Both the position numbers and the translations under genes were made by a program. A model generated the notes under the pieces. The model had not been told where the DNA came from. It ran no database searches and saw only the letters and a list, made by a program, of their open reading frames with translations. A stretch of DNA of 19,873 nt, from positions 1-19,873 of the forward strand of contig JBGPKH010000085.1 of assembly GCA_041485845.1 (NCBI GenBank). The letters are read 5' to 3'. Source of the DNA: OMOG01 sp041485845. GTDB taxonomy: Bacteria > Acidobacteriota > Terriglobia > Bryobacterales > Bryobacteraceae. Shown here piece by piece: positions 7,413 through 14,571 of the stretch (positions are counted from its first letter, which is position 1; each line of letters starts with the position of its first letter).

Positions 7413-7418
7413 TATTAT
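7413..7418 (+). promoter_or_regulatory. Candidate -10 box for the ggt operon
   Basis: TATTAT lies 17 nt before the ggt ATG, in otherwise GC-rich spacer. No convincing -35 is seen at the right distance; such a promoter would give a very short leader of about 11 nt. Weak call. Confidence 0.3.
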
Positions 7419-7435
7419 AGAAAACCGGCGGCTTT

Positions 7436-9118
7436 ATGACGAAACGAGGGCAATTTCGGAGTGCAGTTTTGGTACTGATAGCGGCAAATCTGGTTTGGGG
7501 GGCGCAGCCGTACCGCGCGAAACACGCGATGGTGGTCAGCGGGGAAACCAATGCGACCGACGCCGGCCTCGCTGTCCTGAAATCGGGCGGCAACGCCATG
7601 GACGCGGCCGTCGCCATGGGGTTCGTGCTCGGCGTGACCCATTCCGGGATGACCGGGCTCGGCGGCGGCGGCTACATCCTGGCGCGGATGGCGGACGGAC
7701 GCACGGCATTCTTCGACTTCCGCGAGCAGGCGCCCGGACGCGCCACGCGCGACATGTTTCTGGACGCCGCGGGCCGGCTCTCGAAGGATAGCGTGATCGG
7801 CTGGAAGGCCGCCGCCGTGCCGGGCAACGTCAAGGGCTACGAAGTCGCGCACCGGAAATTCGGAACCAGGCCGTGGCGTGAGCTCCTCCAGCCCGCCATT
7901 CGGCTTGCGGCCGAAGGTCATCCGCTTTCCTGGATGCGCGCCGCCGCCTTTCGCGCGCCGGAAAGCGCAGCCAGGCTGGGCCAGTTTCCCGAGTCGAAAC
8001 GCATCTTTCTCAACCAGGGCCGCTTCTACGAGCCCGGCGATCTGCTGGTGCAGAAGGAGCTTGGACAGACGCTCGACCGGATCGCCCGGAACGGCGCGAA
8101 GGAATTCTACGAAGGTGAGACCGCGCATCGCTTGGCCGGCGCGATGGCGAGCCACGGCGGCCTGGTCACGCTCGACGACCTGAAGGCATTCAACGTCTCG
8201 GAGCGCAAGCCGCTCACCGGGCGCTACAAGGGCTATGAGATCGTGACGGCCTCCGGCAGCAGTTCCGGCGGAATCGGCGTTTTGCAGATGCTCGGTGTAT
8301 TGGAAGGAACCGGTTACGCCAAGGCCGGCGGGGGCTCGGCGGAGTCCCTGCATTATCTCGCCGAGGCCATGCGGCGTTTCTTCGCCGACCGCAGCGAGCA
8401 CATCGGCGACCCCGACTACTTCCACGTACCGTACGAATCGCTGCTCGCGCCGGCGCACATCGCCGCGCTCCGGGCGGCCATCGATCCCGCGCACGCGACC
8501 CCCAGCTCTGCGATCCGCCCTGGCCAGTTCGTCTCGCGCGAAGGCGGCGACACGACCCACTTCGCGGTCGTCGATGAGGCTGGGAACGCGGTCGCCGTAA
8601 CCGTGACGCTGAACAGCCAGTTCGGCGGCGCTGTGACGGTCCCGGGCCTGGGGTTCCTGCTCAACGACAACATGGATAACTTCGCCGCCGACCCAGGCAA
8701 GACGAACCAGTACGGGCTCGTGCAGGGAGAGGCAAACGCGATCCAGCCGCACAAGCGGCCGGTAGCCTCGATGACGCCGACCATCGTGCTGAAGGACGGC
8801 AAGCTGTTCATGGTGGTCGGCACGCCTGGAGGCCCGACCATTCTGAATTCCGTGCTCCAGGCGATGCTCAACGCGATCGACTTCGGGATGAACGCGCAGG
8901 ATGCGGTCGCCGCGCCGCGCATCCATCATCAGTGGTACCCGGACCGCATCTTCATGGAGCCGGGATTCTCACCCGACACGATCGCGCTCTTGAAGACGCG
9001 CGGGCACGCCATCGAGATGAAGGGATCGAACAACGATATGAACATGATCCTCTTCGGCGAAGGATCCATCCAGGCCGGCATCGACCCGCGGCGCGAAGGC
9101 AAGGCGGCGGGATATTGA
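7436..9118 (+). CDS. ggt: Gamma-glutamyltranspeptidase (N-terminal nucleophile hydrolase)
   Basis: This 560-aa exported enzyme has a hydrophobic signal segment at 8-23. It transfers or hydrolyses the gamma-glutamyl group of glutathione and related amides, and matures by self-cleavage before a threonine. Here GGDTTHFAVVD (370-380) places Thr373 as nucleophile and new N-terminus of the small subunit. REQAP (96-100) gives the substrate-carboxylate Arg; PVASMTPT (442-449) and GTPGGPTI (463-470) match the active-site Ser and oxyanion Gly-Gly blocks, although the usual Ser-Ser pair reads Ala-Ser. The length is normal. The stop TGA shares its A with the ATG of the next gene (TGATG), so this is the first gene of a three-gene operon with a lactonase-like protein and a dehydrogenase. 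Confidence 0.9.
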   Translation: MTKRGQFRSAVLVLIAANLVWGAQPYRAKHAMVVSGETNATDAGLAVLKSGGNAMDAAVAMGFVLGVTHSGMTGLGGGGYILARMADGRTAFFDFREQAPGRATRDMFLDAAGRLSKDSVIGWKAAAVPGNVKGYEVAHRKFGTRPWRELLQPAIRLAAEGHPLSWMRAAAFRAPESAARLGQFPESKRIFLNQGRFYEPGDLLVQKELGQTLDRIARNGAKEFYEGETAHRLAGAMASHGGLVTLDDLKAFNVSERKPLTGRYKGYEIVTASGSSSGGIGVLQMLGVLEGTGYAKAGGGSAESLHYLAEAMRRFFADRSEHIGDPDYFHVPYESLLAPAHIAALRAAIDPAHATPSSAIRPGQFVSREGGDTTHFAVVDEAGNAVAVTVTLNSQFGGAVTVPGLGFLLNDNMDNFAADPGKTNQYGLVQGEANAIQPHKRPVASMTPTIVLKDGKLFMVVGTPGGPTILNSVLQAMLNAIDFGMNAQDAVAAPRIHHQWYPDRIFMEPGFSPDTIALLKTRGHAIEMKGSNNDMNMILFGEGSIQAGIDPRREGKAAGY

Positions 9119-9888
9119 TGGCGCCCGAGATCCCGATCGAGCGCTTCGAGATCTTCGCCAACGGCCTCGATCATCCCGAGTGCCTCGCGTTCGACCCCGA
9201 GGGATTCCTCTGGGCCGGCGGCGAGGCGGGGCAGGTGTATCGCGTGTCGCCCGAAGGCGCAGTCGAGACCGTCGCCGCTCTGGGCGGGTTCTCCGCCGGC
9301 GTGGCCTGGTCTTCGCACGGCGATCTCTGGGTGTGTAATCCGAAGCACGGCATCGTGCGGGTGAAGCCGTCGGGCGAGTGGTCGGTGTTTGCGAGCGAGC
9401 TGATTTGCCCAAACTACGGCCTCTTCGACCCACAGGCCAATTATTATGCGACCGATTCCGGCAACTGGATGAAGCGCAACGGGCGGCTGCTGCGCTGGAA
9501 CGCGGACGGCTCGCGCGAGGTCCTTCTGGAGGGCTACGGCTATACCAACGGGCTGGCGCTGGATGGCCGGACCCTCTACATGGTGGAAAGCGACACCGAT
9601 CGCATTTTCGCGGTCGATCTCTCGACCGGCGCCGCGCGCGTGTATGCGGAGGACGTCGGCCGGCTGCCCGATGGCCTGGCTCTCGATGGCAGCGGCGACC
9701 TGTTCGCCTCCTGTTACGCCTCCGACGACATCTACCGGATTAGTTCGTCAGGGCAGAAGACGCTGTACGCCTACGACCGCTGGGCGATCCAGTTGAGCCG
9801 GCCGACGAACCTGGTGTTTCACGGCGGATGGGTTTACGTCGCGAACCTCGGCCGCACCACGATCACCCGCGCGAAGGTCCGGCCGTGA
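9118..9888 (+). CDS. SMP-30/gluconolactonase-like beta-propeller protein
   Basis: This 256-aa cytosolic six-bladed propeller belongs to the SMP-30/gluconolactonase/LRE-like group (PF08450). Repeated blade motifs include ECLAFDPEGFLWAGGEAG, NGLALDGRTLYMVES and DGLALDGSGDLFASCY. The expected metal and active-site residues are visible as Glu21, Asn99 or a neighbour, Asn144 (YTNGLALD) and Asp185 (LPDGLALD). Such enzymes open sugar lactones, but the group also contains other hydrolases and strictosidine-synthase-like proteins. ATG 9118 was chosen because it overlaps the ggt stop as TGATG and begins the family's N-terminus; the frame stays open upstream inside ggt but carries no propeller sequence. 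The 3' end overlaps the SDR start as GTGA. Confidence 0.82.
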   Translation: MAPEIPIERFEIFANGLDHPECLAFDPEGFLWAGGEAGQVYRVSPEGAVETVAALGGFSAGVAWSSHGDLWVCNPKHGIVRVKPSGEWSVFASELICPNYGLFDPQANYYATDSGNWMKRNGRLLRWNADGSREVLLEGYGYTNGLALDGRTLYMVESDTDRIFAVDLSTGAARVYAEDVGRLPDGLALDGSGDLFASCYASDDIYRISSSGQKTLYAYDRWAIQLSRPTNLVFHGGWVYVANLGRTTITRAKVRP

Positions 9889-10589
9889 TCACCCTCGAAG
9901 GCAAAGTGGCGATCGTCACCGGCGGCGCCAACGGAATCGGCCGCGCGATCGCGGAGAGGTTCACCGCGGCCGGCGCGCAGGTGGTGGTGGCCGATATCGA
10001 GGAGGCGCCTGGCGTGGTGCGAGCCGACGTGAGTTGCGCGGCGGATGCCGGCAGGGTGGCCGGGGTAGCGGCCAAGATCAACGGGCGCATCGATGTCCTC
10101 GTGAATAATGCGGCATGGCTCGGCGCCGCGCATGCCGCGCTCGAGGCAACTGACGAAGAGTGGGAGCGGTGTTTCGCGGTATCGCTGCTGGGCGCGCAGA
10201 ATTTCACGCGCGCGGTGCTGCCGTTCATGATCGCCCAGCGGTCGGGGTCGATCGTCAATATCTCCTCGGTGCAGGGGCTCGCCGCGGCGCGGAACTCGGT
10301 GGCGTATACCAGCGTGAAGCACGGACTGATCGGGTTCACGCGTTCCGTCGCCTACGATTACGGGCCGCACAACATCCGCGCCAACGCGATCTGCCCCGGC
10401 GCGATCCGCACCCGCATTTCGCCGCCCGAGGGCAGCGAGTTGCATCAGCGGCAGATCTCCAAGACATTCCTCGGGCGGACCGGGCTGCCGGACGAGGTGG
10501 CGTGGGCCGCGCTCTTCCTGGCGTCCGATGCGTCGTCGTACATTACCGGCGCGGCAATCCCGGTCGACGGCGGCTGGTCGGCGATGTAA
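9885..10589 (+). CDS. Short-chain dehydrogenase/reductase (classical SDR)
   Basis: This 234-aa NAD(P)-dependent oxidoreductase has TGGANGIG (12-19) for cofactor binding, Asp37 in VVVADIEE at the end of strand 2 (suggesting NAD preference), NNAA (74-77), Ser128, and Tyr141 and Lys145 in YTSVK as the catalytic triad, then PGAIRT (171-176) and the C-terminal PVDGGWSAM. GTG 9885 overlaps the upstream TGA as GTGA, which fixes the start; the open frame upstream belongs to SMP-30 DNA. Together with the lactonase-like protein it suggests oxidation of a sugar or other polyol to a lactone followed by ring opening, but SDR substrates cannot be read from sequence. Confidence 0.88.
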   Translation: MITLEGKVAIVTGGANGIGRAIAERFTAAGAQVVVADIEEAPGVVRADVSCAADAGRVAGVAAKINGRIDVLVNNAAWLGAAHAALEATDEEWERCFAVSLLGAQNFTRAVLPFMIAQRSGSIVNISSVQGLAAARNSVAYTSVKHGLIGFTRSVAYDYGPHNIRANAICPGAIRTRISPPEGSELHQRQISKTFLGRTGLPDEVAWAALFLASDASSYITGAAIPVDGGWSAM

Positions 10590-10645
10590 CGGGCGCTGCG
10601 TGCGGCAACGCCGCTTACTTTTGCTCTGACCGCAGAATCTGCACA

Positions 10646-10672
10646 AATTGTGGGGCGGACCCCCCGGTCCGC
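10646..10672. repeat. Dispersed repeat with hairpin GCGGACC-CCCC-GGTCCGC
   Basis: A perfect 7-bp stem (10655-10661 / 10666-10672) with a CCCC loop follows AATTGTGGG. The block TGTGGGGCGGACC (10649-10661) recurs inverted at 7386-7398, and AATTGTGGG(G)CGGAC recurs inverted at 14503-14516. It sits about 60 bp after the SDR stop and could act as a transcript-end hairpin, though no T-run follows. Confidence 0.65.
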
Positions 10673-10731
10673 GGCGGACGCCCTCGTCCCGCCTCTTTGT
10701 ATCGGGCCGCAATTTGATTCCATTAGAGCAA

Positions 10732-10751
10732 GCGGGTCCGAGGGGACCCGC
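10732..10751. repeat. Palindrome GCGGGTCC-GAGG-GGACCCGC
   Basis: A perfect 8-bp stem with a 4-nt loop lies in the spacer between the SDR and TIGR03435 genes, 60 bp after the previous hairpin. The paired-hairpin layout repeats that at 7301-7378 and 14379-14419. There is no T-tract, so an intrinsic terminator is not supported. Confidence 0.6.
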
Positions 10752-10879
10752 GCGGACCAGGCATCGGCGTTAAGATAAGTCAAAATCATCTCAGCCGCAC
10801 GCAATCGGTGTCCGGCCCCCGTATATTTGGTTGCAATTTCCCAGAACGGGACTCCGGGGCGTTTTGGCGGCCAGTTCAA
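10750..10879 (-). pseudogene. Possible relic of a LysM-type domain
   Basis: The minus strand from 10879 reads PGVPFWEIATKYTGAGHRLR and then LTYLNADAW, which resembles a LysM repeat (PGDTLWEIAKKYTGDG ... ILxLN). There is no good start, the expected helix between the blocks is out of register, and the frame runs straight into the palindromic repeat. It reads as a decayed fragment, or as chance similarity. The rest of 10590-11050 holds only the two hairpins described separately. Confidence 0.25.
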
Positions 10880-11050
10880 CGGAATGCGCGTTTTACGGCC
10901 AAGTGGTGAACGAGCACGCGTCCCGTAACCGTTTTCGCCGACTGCCCGAGTGATTTCAGCAGGAAATAGTTCCCTCCAGTGAGGCGAACTGTCTCGGCTT
11001 CCGAGATTTGACCCGCAACGACGGTGCGCAGCGTGTTATAGCTTGATGCT

Positions 11051-11914
11051 ATGGGACGTAGTATCTCTTGTGCTGGACTGGCGTTGATGACGTGCCTCGT
11101 CCTCATCCCTGCAGGTGATGCGCAGTCGTCACCCCGGCCCACTTTCGAGGTGGCCTCTGTCAAACCGAACCCGAACTGCAGACCATCGCCAAATGCCGGG
11201 CCGCTGCCGGGCCGATTAGAACTGCCGTGTATCACGGCGCGCATGCTGATCCAAGCGGCATACGGCGGTTTCACTGGTGAGAAGCTTAACGCCAGATACC
11301 TGGATGCCGTTGGAGGACCCGGCTGGCTCGATACGGAGTGGTACCAGGTTTCTGCAAAGGCTCAGGGGAAACCGTCGGTTGCCCAGATGATGGGTCCGAT
11401 GCTCCAGGCGCTTCTCGAGGACAGATTCCAGTTGAAAGCCCACATGGAATCCAGACAGTCGCCTGTCTACGCGCTTACGGTGGCGAGAACTGGGAAGCTG
11501 GTTCCGACAAAAGAGGGGACCTGTGTGGCCATGGACCTCAACAATATGCCCGCACCCGATCCCTCCCTGCCGGCGCCGAAGTACTGCGGCGGCCCATCAA
11601 TGAAAGTGTCGGCCGGGGGGCTTTTAGTACTGGACGTGCCGGGGGTGGCTATGGAAGAGTTTGCTGGGCGGCTGCTCGCTACATATGTAGGGCGGCCCAT
11701 CATTGACCGGCCCGTTGTTGATAGGACCGGTCTAACAGGGCGCTTCGACATTCACCTGGAATTCGCCCGCGAAGCTACATTATCGGCCACATCAGACGAC
11801 AAGCCGTCGATCTTCGTTGCGCTTACGCAGCAGCTCGGGTTGAAACTGTCTTCGGATAAGGCTCCGATCGATGTAATTGTGGTCGAGTCCGTTGCGAAGC
11901 CGACCGCAAATTGA
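11051..11914 (+). CDS. TIGR03435 family protein (Acidobacteria soil-associated, function unknown)
   Basis: This 287-aa exported protein has a signal peptide (about residues 1-24, cleavage near AGDAQS). Family landmarks are TFEVASVKPN at 31-40, the LPGRLELPCITARMLIQAAY block, the central GPGWLDTEWYQVSAKA and LLEDRFQLKAHMES...VYALTVARTG, and the C-terminal RPVVDRTGLTGRFDIHLEF ... LTQQLGLKLSSDKAPIDVIVVESVAKPTAN. The family is expanded in Solibacter and relatives, and its biochemical role is unknown. The length is normal and no damage is seen. No Shine-Dalgarno precedes ATG 11051; a TTATAG sits just upstream, so a near-leaderless transcript is possible. No neighbour suggests a partner; the gene stands alone. 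Confidence 0.9.
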   Translation: MGRSISCAGLALMTCLVLIPAGDAQSSPRPTFEVASVKPNPNCRPSPNAGPLPGRLELPCITARMLIQAAYGGFTGEKLNARYLDAVGGPGWLDTEWYQVSAKAQGKPSVAQMMGPMLQALLEDRFQLKAHMESRQSPVYALTVARTGKLVPTKEGTCVAMDLNNMPAPDPSLPAPKYCGGPSMKVSAGGLLVLDVPGVAMEEFAGRLLATYVGRPIIDRPVVDRTGLTGRFDIHLEFAREATLSATSDDKPSIFVALTQQLGLKLSSDKAPIDVIVVESVAKPTAN

Positions 11915-12059
11915 ACTGTTAGTTGCCGACGCACCCAAGCGGCGTGGACACCGTTACCGGAAACTGTGGCACGCAAGCTGAAGGCAGCCCAGTCCTCTCG
12001 ACAGGCACGAATAAGAGGGTGACAGCGACTTCGCCGTAAAGTCGCCGACCTGCGCATGC

Positions 12060-13016
12060 TCAACTGTTGGGCTCGATGCCAATCCGGTCGTTGACCGCAT
12101 TTTGAAGACGTTGCTTACAGCCAAGATACCTCTCGGTCGTCTGGACGGAGACGTGGCCCAGCAGAAATTGGATCTGGTCCAGCTCCCCTCCGGCATCGCG
12201 GCACAGGCGGGCGCAGGTACGACGGAGGTCATGCGGGGCTAGATTCTCAATGGCTGCTCTTTTGGCGCATTCCTTTACGACGTGCCACACCACCCGCTCC
12301 GTTACGCCGCTTCCCCAGGTCTTGCCTGCGCGGCAAACGCACCGAAACACGCGGCCTTCGCTCACGCCAGCGGATGCAAGCCAGGAATCGATGGCGCTCT
12401 TGACCCAATCCGGAACCGGCACCGTCCGAATGTGCCGGGCCTTGCCGACCAGATCAACAATGGCCCAATGGTTCTCGCGTCGTTGGAGATGGGCGATCTC
12501 CAGCTCCGCTGCCTCTCTCCGGCGCAGGCCACAGCCCAAGAGAATGCCCAGAAGGGCTCGATCTCGCTTGCCCTTGAGTGTGTTGGGATCGGGCACCTGC
12601 CACAAGGACCTTGCCTGGTCAGCCGTGAGCCAGTTACCAAGACGAACGCCGAGGTTCTTCGGCCCCTTGACTCGCCGGATGCCAGCAGCAAGATCCGGGC
12701 CGAGTAGGCCGGAATCAGCAGCTTCGTATGCGAGGCGCCTGACGGCCGCGAGTCTGCCGTTAATCGTGCCCGGCGCAAGCTGACGTGATTCCAGGTGGAT
12801 TCGGTAGCGGGTGACAACGGCCCTATTGAACGATAACCTCGGTTCGGAGCAGTACCAGGCGACGAACTCGTCTATCGCGTACCGGTAACCTCGCTGGGAT
12901 TCCTTCGAGGGCAGGCTATTGAGAACCGCCGATTTTGCTTGATCGAGATCCGGCAGGTTCAAACTGTGCTTCGGGGAAGACTTGCGGCCTCGGCCGCGTT
13001 TGCCACGTTTCATCAC
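12060..13016 (-). CDS. Tyrosine recombinase/integrase (XerC/D-like)
   Basis: This 318-aa site-specific recombinase has an N-terminal SAM-like core-binding domain (SKESQRGYRYAIDEFVAWY, then LAPGTINGRLAAVRRL). Its catalytic domain carries the full residue set: Arg165 (CGLRRREAAELE), Lys192 (GKARHIRTVP), His262 and Arg265 (PHDLRRT), His288 (LGHVSVQTTERY) and the nucleophile Tyr297. GGAGG lies 7 nt before ATG 13016. A basic N-terminus (MMKRGKRGRGRK) may contact DNA. As a complete enzyme next to a toxin-antitoxin pair and decayed genes it is probably the integrase of a small genomic island or integrated element. Flanking attachment sites were not found. The 145 bp after the TIGR03435 gene and before its stop hold nothing recognisable. 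Confidence 0.9.
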   Translation of the reverse strand: MMKRGKRGRGRKSSPKHSLNLPDLDQAKSAVLNSLPSKESQRGYRYAIDEFVAWYCSEPRLSFNRAVVTRYRIHLESRQLAPGTINGRLAAVRRLAYEAADSGLLGPDLAAGIRRVKGPKNLGVRLGNWLTADQARSLWQVPDPNTLKGKRDRALLGILLGCGLRRREAAELEIAHLQRRENHWAIVDLVGKARHIRTVPVPDWVKSAIDSWLASAGVSEGRVFRCVCRAGKTWGSGVTERVVWHVVKECAKRAAIENLAPHDLRRTCARLCRDAGGELDQIQFLLGHVSVQTTERYLGCKQRLQNAVNDRIGIEPNS

Positions 13017-13106
13017 TCAGGGGCCTCCATGTCCCCGCAATGGGATACGTGGCAACATCCCGGAGGGCCAATGGCGTTAAACTAGGAACGAGAGCAGGAG
13101 GCCATC

Positions 13107-13292
13107 GTGGACGCATTGGCGGAGAAACTGGACGAGCGATTGCGCGAGTGGAAGCCGGATACGGCGGCCGAGGCTAGGGAGCGCATCTTGGAGATGATAG
13201 AGTTCGCCGATCAGGATCTCCTTGATGTCGCGCGCTCGCGCGCCGTCGAACAGGAGGTCCTCGACCTGCTCGATGAACCCCCAGCCCGGTGA
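13107..13292 (+). CDS. Antitoxin of a MazF/PemK-type toxin-antitoxin pair
   Basis: This is a 61-aa acidic, helix-rich protein (AEKLDERLREWKPDTAAEAR ... LEMIEFADQDLLDVARSRAV). No DNA-binding fold such as AbrB or RHH is evident in it, so it may be mainly a toxin-binding peptide. The start is GTG 13107 with AGGAGG five nt upstream (13096-13101). It overlaps the toxin gene by 20 bp, the tight coupling usual for type II pairs. Its identity as antitoxin rests on size, charge and position. The promoter probably lies in the 90-bp gap to the divergent integrase start. Confidence 0.65.
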   Translation: MDALAEKLDERLREWKPDTAAEARERILEMIEFADQDLLDVARSRAVEQEVLDLLDEPPAR

Positions 13293-13605
13293 GATCTGGC
13301 TGGCAGACCTTGGACTCGCGGCCAAGACACGTCCCGTTGTCATCGTCTCCCGCCGGGACCCCAACCCGCCGCGATCTCTCGTCTTGTATGTGCCTCTCAC
13401 CACTCAGCGGAGGAACAGCCCGTATGAGGTGCCGCTGCCGCGGCTTCCGTTCCTTGATCGCGAATCAGTAGCCAACGTTCAAGGATTAGGGTCCCTGCCA
13501 ACCGCGCGCCTTGAACGCAAGATTGGCAGGCTTTCCAATGACGTCATGGTGCGACTGAAAGACGCGCTGGCTTTTGCGCTCGATCTTCAAAAGCCTTCCG
13601 AATGA
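13273..13605 (+). CDS. MazF/PemK-family endoribonuclease toxin
   Basis: This 110-aa protein has the PemK/MazF SH3-like barrel pattern: PQPGEIWLADLG (3-14), KTRPVVIVSRRD (18-29) with Arg20 as the expected catalytic Arg, LYVPLTTQ (38-45) with Thr43/44, then NVQGLGSLPTARLERKIGRLS (69-89) and a final helix. Relatives cleave mRNA or other RNA at short motifs. Start ATG 13273 lies inside the antitoxin gene; an upstream extension of the frame has no toxin similarity. The length and key residues argue that it is intact. It lies beside a recombinase gene, as expected for an island-stabilising module. Confidence 0.85.
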   Translation: MNPQPGEIWLADLGLAAKTRPVVIVSRRDPNPPRSLVLYVPLTTQRRNSPYEVPLPRLPFLDRESVANVQGLGSLPTARLERKIGRLSNDVMVRLKDALAFALDLQKPSE

Positions 13606-13706
13606 CCCGCGTCTGATCTGGCAGTGCGCTTGACCGGCGCCACTTGGACGTATAGTCGCCATCTCGGACAAATGCAAATCATGCCTGATCCATTTGTTAT
13701 CGTGCG

Positions 13707-14140
13707 GTGGTGCTGCCCGAGTTTACTCTTGAAGGAGAACTGCCTCCCGGGGTGCATATGTCGGATTGGCATGAGTTCCAATCCCGGTTCTGCGGTTTCT
13801 CTCTGAGACGCGTCTGGCTGTCGGGCCGCCTTCGGGCGCTCTTGGAACTCGCCGGCTCAAATGGAAAGCTGCGCCGCATCTTCATCTGGGGCAGTTTTGT
13901 CACGGCGAAAGCAGCCCCATCTCGACATTCCTGATCATGGACGAAGACTTTGAAGTCGATGAAATTGCCGCCACGGCGCAAGACGTCTTCAATTCCGTGC
14001 GGGCGAAGCTGCGGTTCGCATCCGACGTGTTCTGGGCGCGAGCTTCCATCGGTGACGAAGTGCTCGATCTTTGGCTCGACACTTATCAAATTTCCAGAAG
14101 CCTTCGAAAACGCGGTATTGTGGAACTGGAGCTACCATGA
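13707..14140 (+). pseudogene. Frameshifted DUF6932-like (nucleotidyltransferase-type) gene
   Basis: The first frame (GTG 13707 or 13710 to TGA 13932-13934) reads LPEFTLEGELPPGVH, a Trp-rich helix, RIFIWGSFVTAKAAPS. This is the N-terminus of DUF6932, whose GSFVT-K-P-D-D motif resembles minimal nucleotidyltransferases. The second frame continues with FLIMDEDFEVDEIAA ... ASIGDEVLDLWLDTYQ to 14140. The frame change falls at about 13920-13928, where the family's DxD residues should be, so a small deletion seems to have removed both register and the acidic motif. Its end overlaps the next small gene as ATGA, as if the original pair were co-translated. A sequencing error would be an alternative, but one inserted base would not obviously restore DxD. 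Confidence 0.6.
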
Positions 14141-14337
14141 TTCAGACCGACGACCAGATGCTTCTCGCGGAGCGGTGCATCGGCAATCTTCGGAGAGTCC
14201 TCCTCGCGGCCCGCAAGGTCCATTCGCGGCAGGACTACGCTCGAATGGCGGAGCCGATCCTGCTTGAAGTCCAGCAACGCGAGCAGGAGATCCTCGAGTA
14301 TTTGAGCACAGCCCCGGAGCAACCGGTAGCCAGCTAG
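14137..14337 (+). CDS. Small helical partner protein of the DUF6932-like gene
   Basis: This 66-aa protein (MIQTDDQMLLAERCIGNLRR ... ILLEVQQREQEILEYL) appears to be two long helices, without signal peptide or membrane segment. ATG 14137 overlaps the stop of the upstream frameshifted gene (ATGA). Small all-helical ORFs directly after DUF6932 genes occur in other genomes, as I remember, and the pair resembles a toxin-antitoxin layout, but the role is not established. With its partner broken, the small gene may be a relic. Confidence 0.5.
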   Translation: MIQTDDQMLLAERCIGNLRRVLLAARKVHSRQDYARMAEPILLEVQQREQEILEYLSTAPEQPVAS

Positions 14338-14341
14338 CCGA

Positions 14342-14465
14342 CAATGCTGTTCACTTTGGATGTTTTGAGCCGCACCGAGCGTCCCGAAGAGTCGGGACGC
14401 AGCAGGCACGAGTGCCTGCGCCACGAGTTGGATGCCTCTCTCTCTCTGCAAAGTGAACAGTATTG
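14342..14465. repeat. MITE-like element: 17-bp terminal inverted repeats enclosing two hairpins
   Basis: The 124-bp unit is bounded by CAATGCTGTTCACTTTG (14342-14358) and CAAAGTGAACAGTATTG (14449-14465), which pair over 17 bp with one G.U-type mismatch. Inside lie two perfect palindromes: GCGTCCCGA-AGAG-TCGGGACGC (14379-14400) and GCAGGCAC-GA-GTGCCTGC (14402-14419). No ORF fits inside. It starts 5 bp after a stop codon. An imperfect 9-bp direct repeat (CAGCTAGCC at 14331, CAGCCAGCC at 14466) lies close to both ends and could be a decayed target duplication. Confidence 0.75.
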
Positions 14466-14490
14466 CAGCCAGCCCTGCGGAAGTTAACAC

Positions 14491-14516
14491 GCGGACCAGG
14501 GCGTCCGCCCACAATT
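14491..14516. repeat. Third copy of the GTGGGGCGGAC repeat motif, inverted
   Basis: A 6-bp stem GCGGAC (14491-14496) / GTCCGC (14503-14508) is followed by CCACAATT. GTCCGCCCACAATT is the reverse complement of AATTGTGGGCGGAC, close to the repeat at 10646. It lies 55-80 bp after the fumarase-beta stop on that operon's transcript, so it may form a hairpin in its 3' region. Confidence 0.5.
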
Positions 14517-14571
14517 CATGCCGAACATCCGATCGTGGGCCAGGTAAGCGGCGTTGTTCAGAACGCCTGCA

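Noticed and set aside
7243..7617. Upstream extension of the aminotransferase reading frame
   Set aside because: The frame runs through the repeat hairpins and has no family similarity; GGAGG places the start at 7242.
7415..8929. 504-aa minus-strand open frame opposite ggt
   Set aside because: Shadow with Arg/His/Val-rich sequence; ggt on the plus strand has all catalytic blocks.
10655..10751. Intrinsic terminators after the SDR gene
   Set aside because: Both hairpins are strong but neither is followed by a T-run; the same motifs occur elsewhere as repeats.
11008..11042. TTGACC and TATAGC as a sigma-70 promoter for the TIGR03435 gene
   Set aside because: The spacing of 23 bp is too long for a standard promoter.
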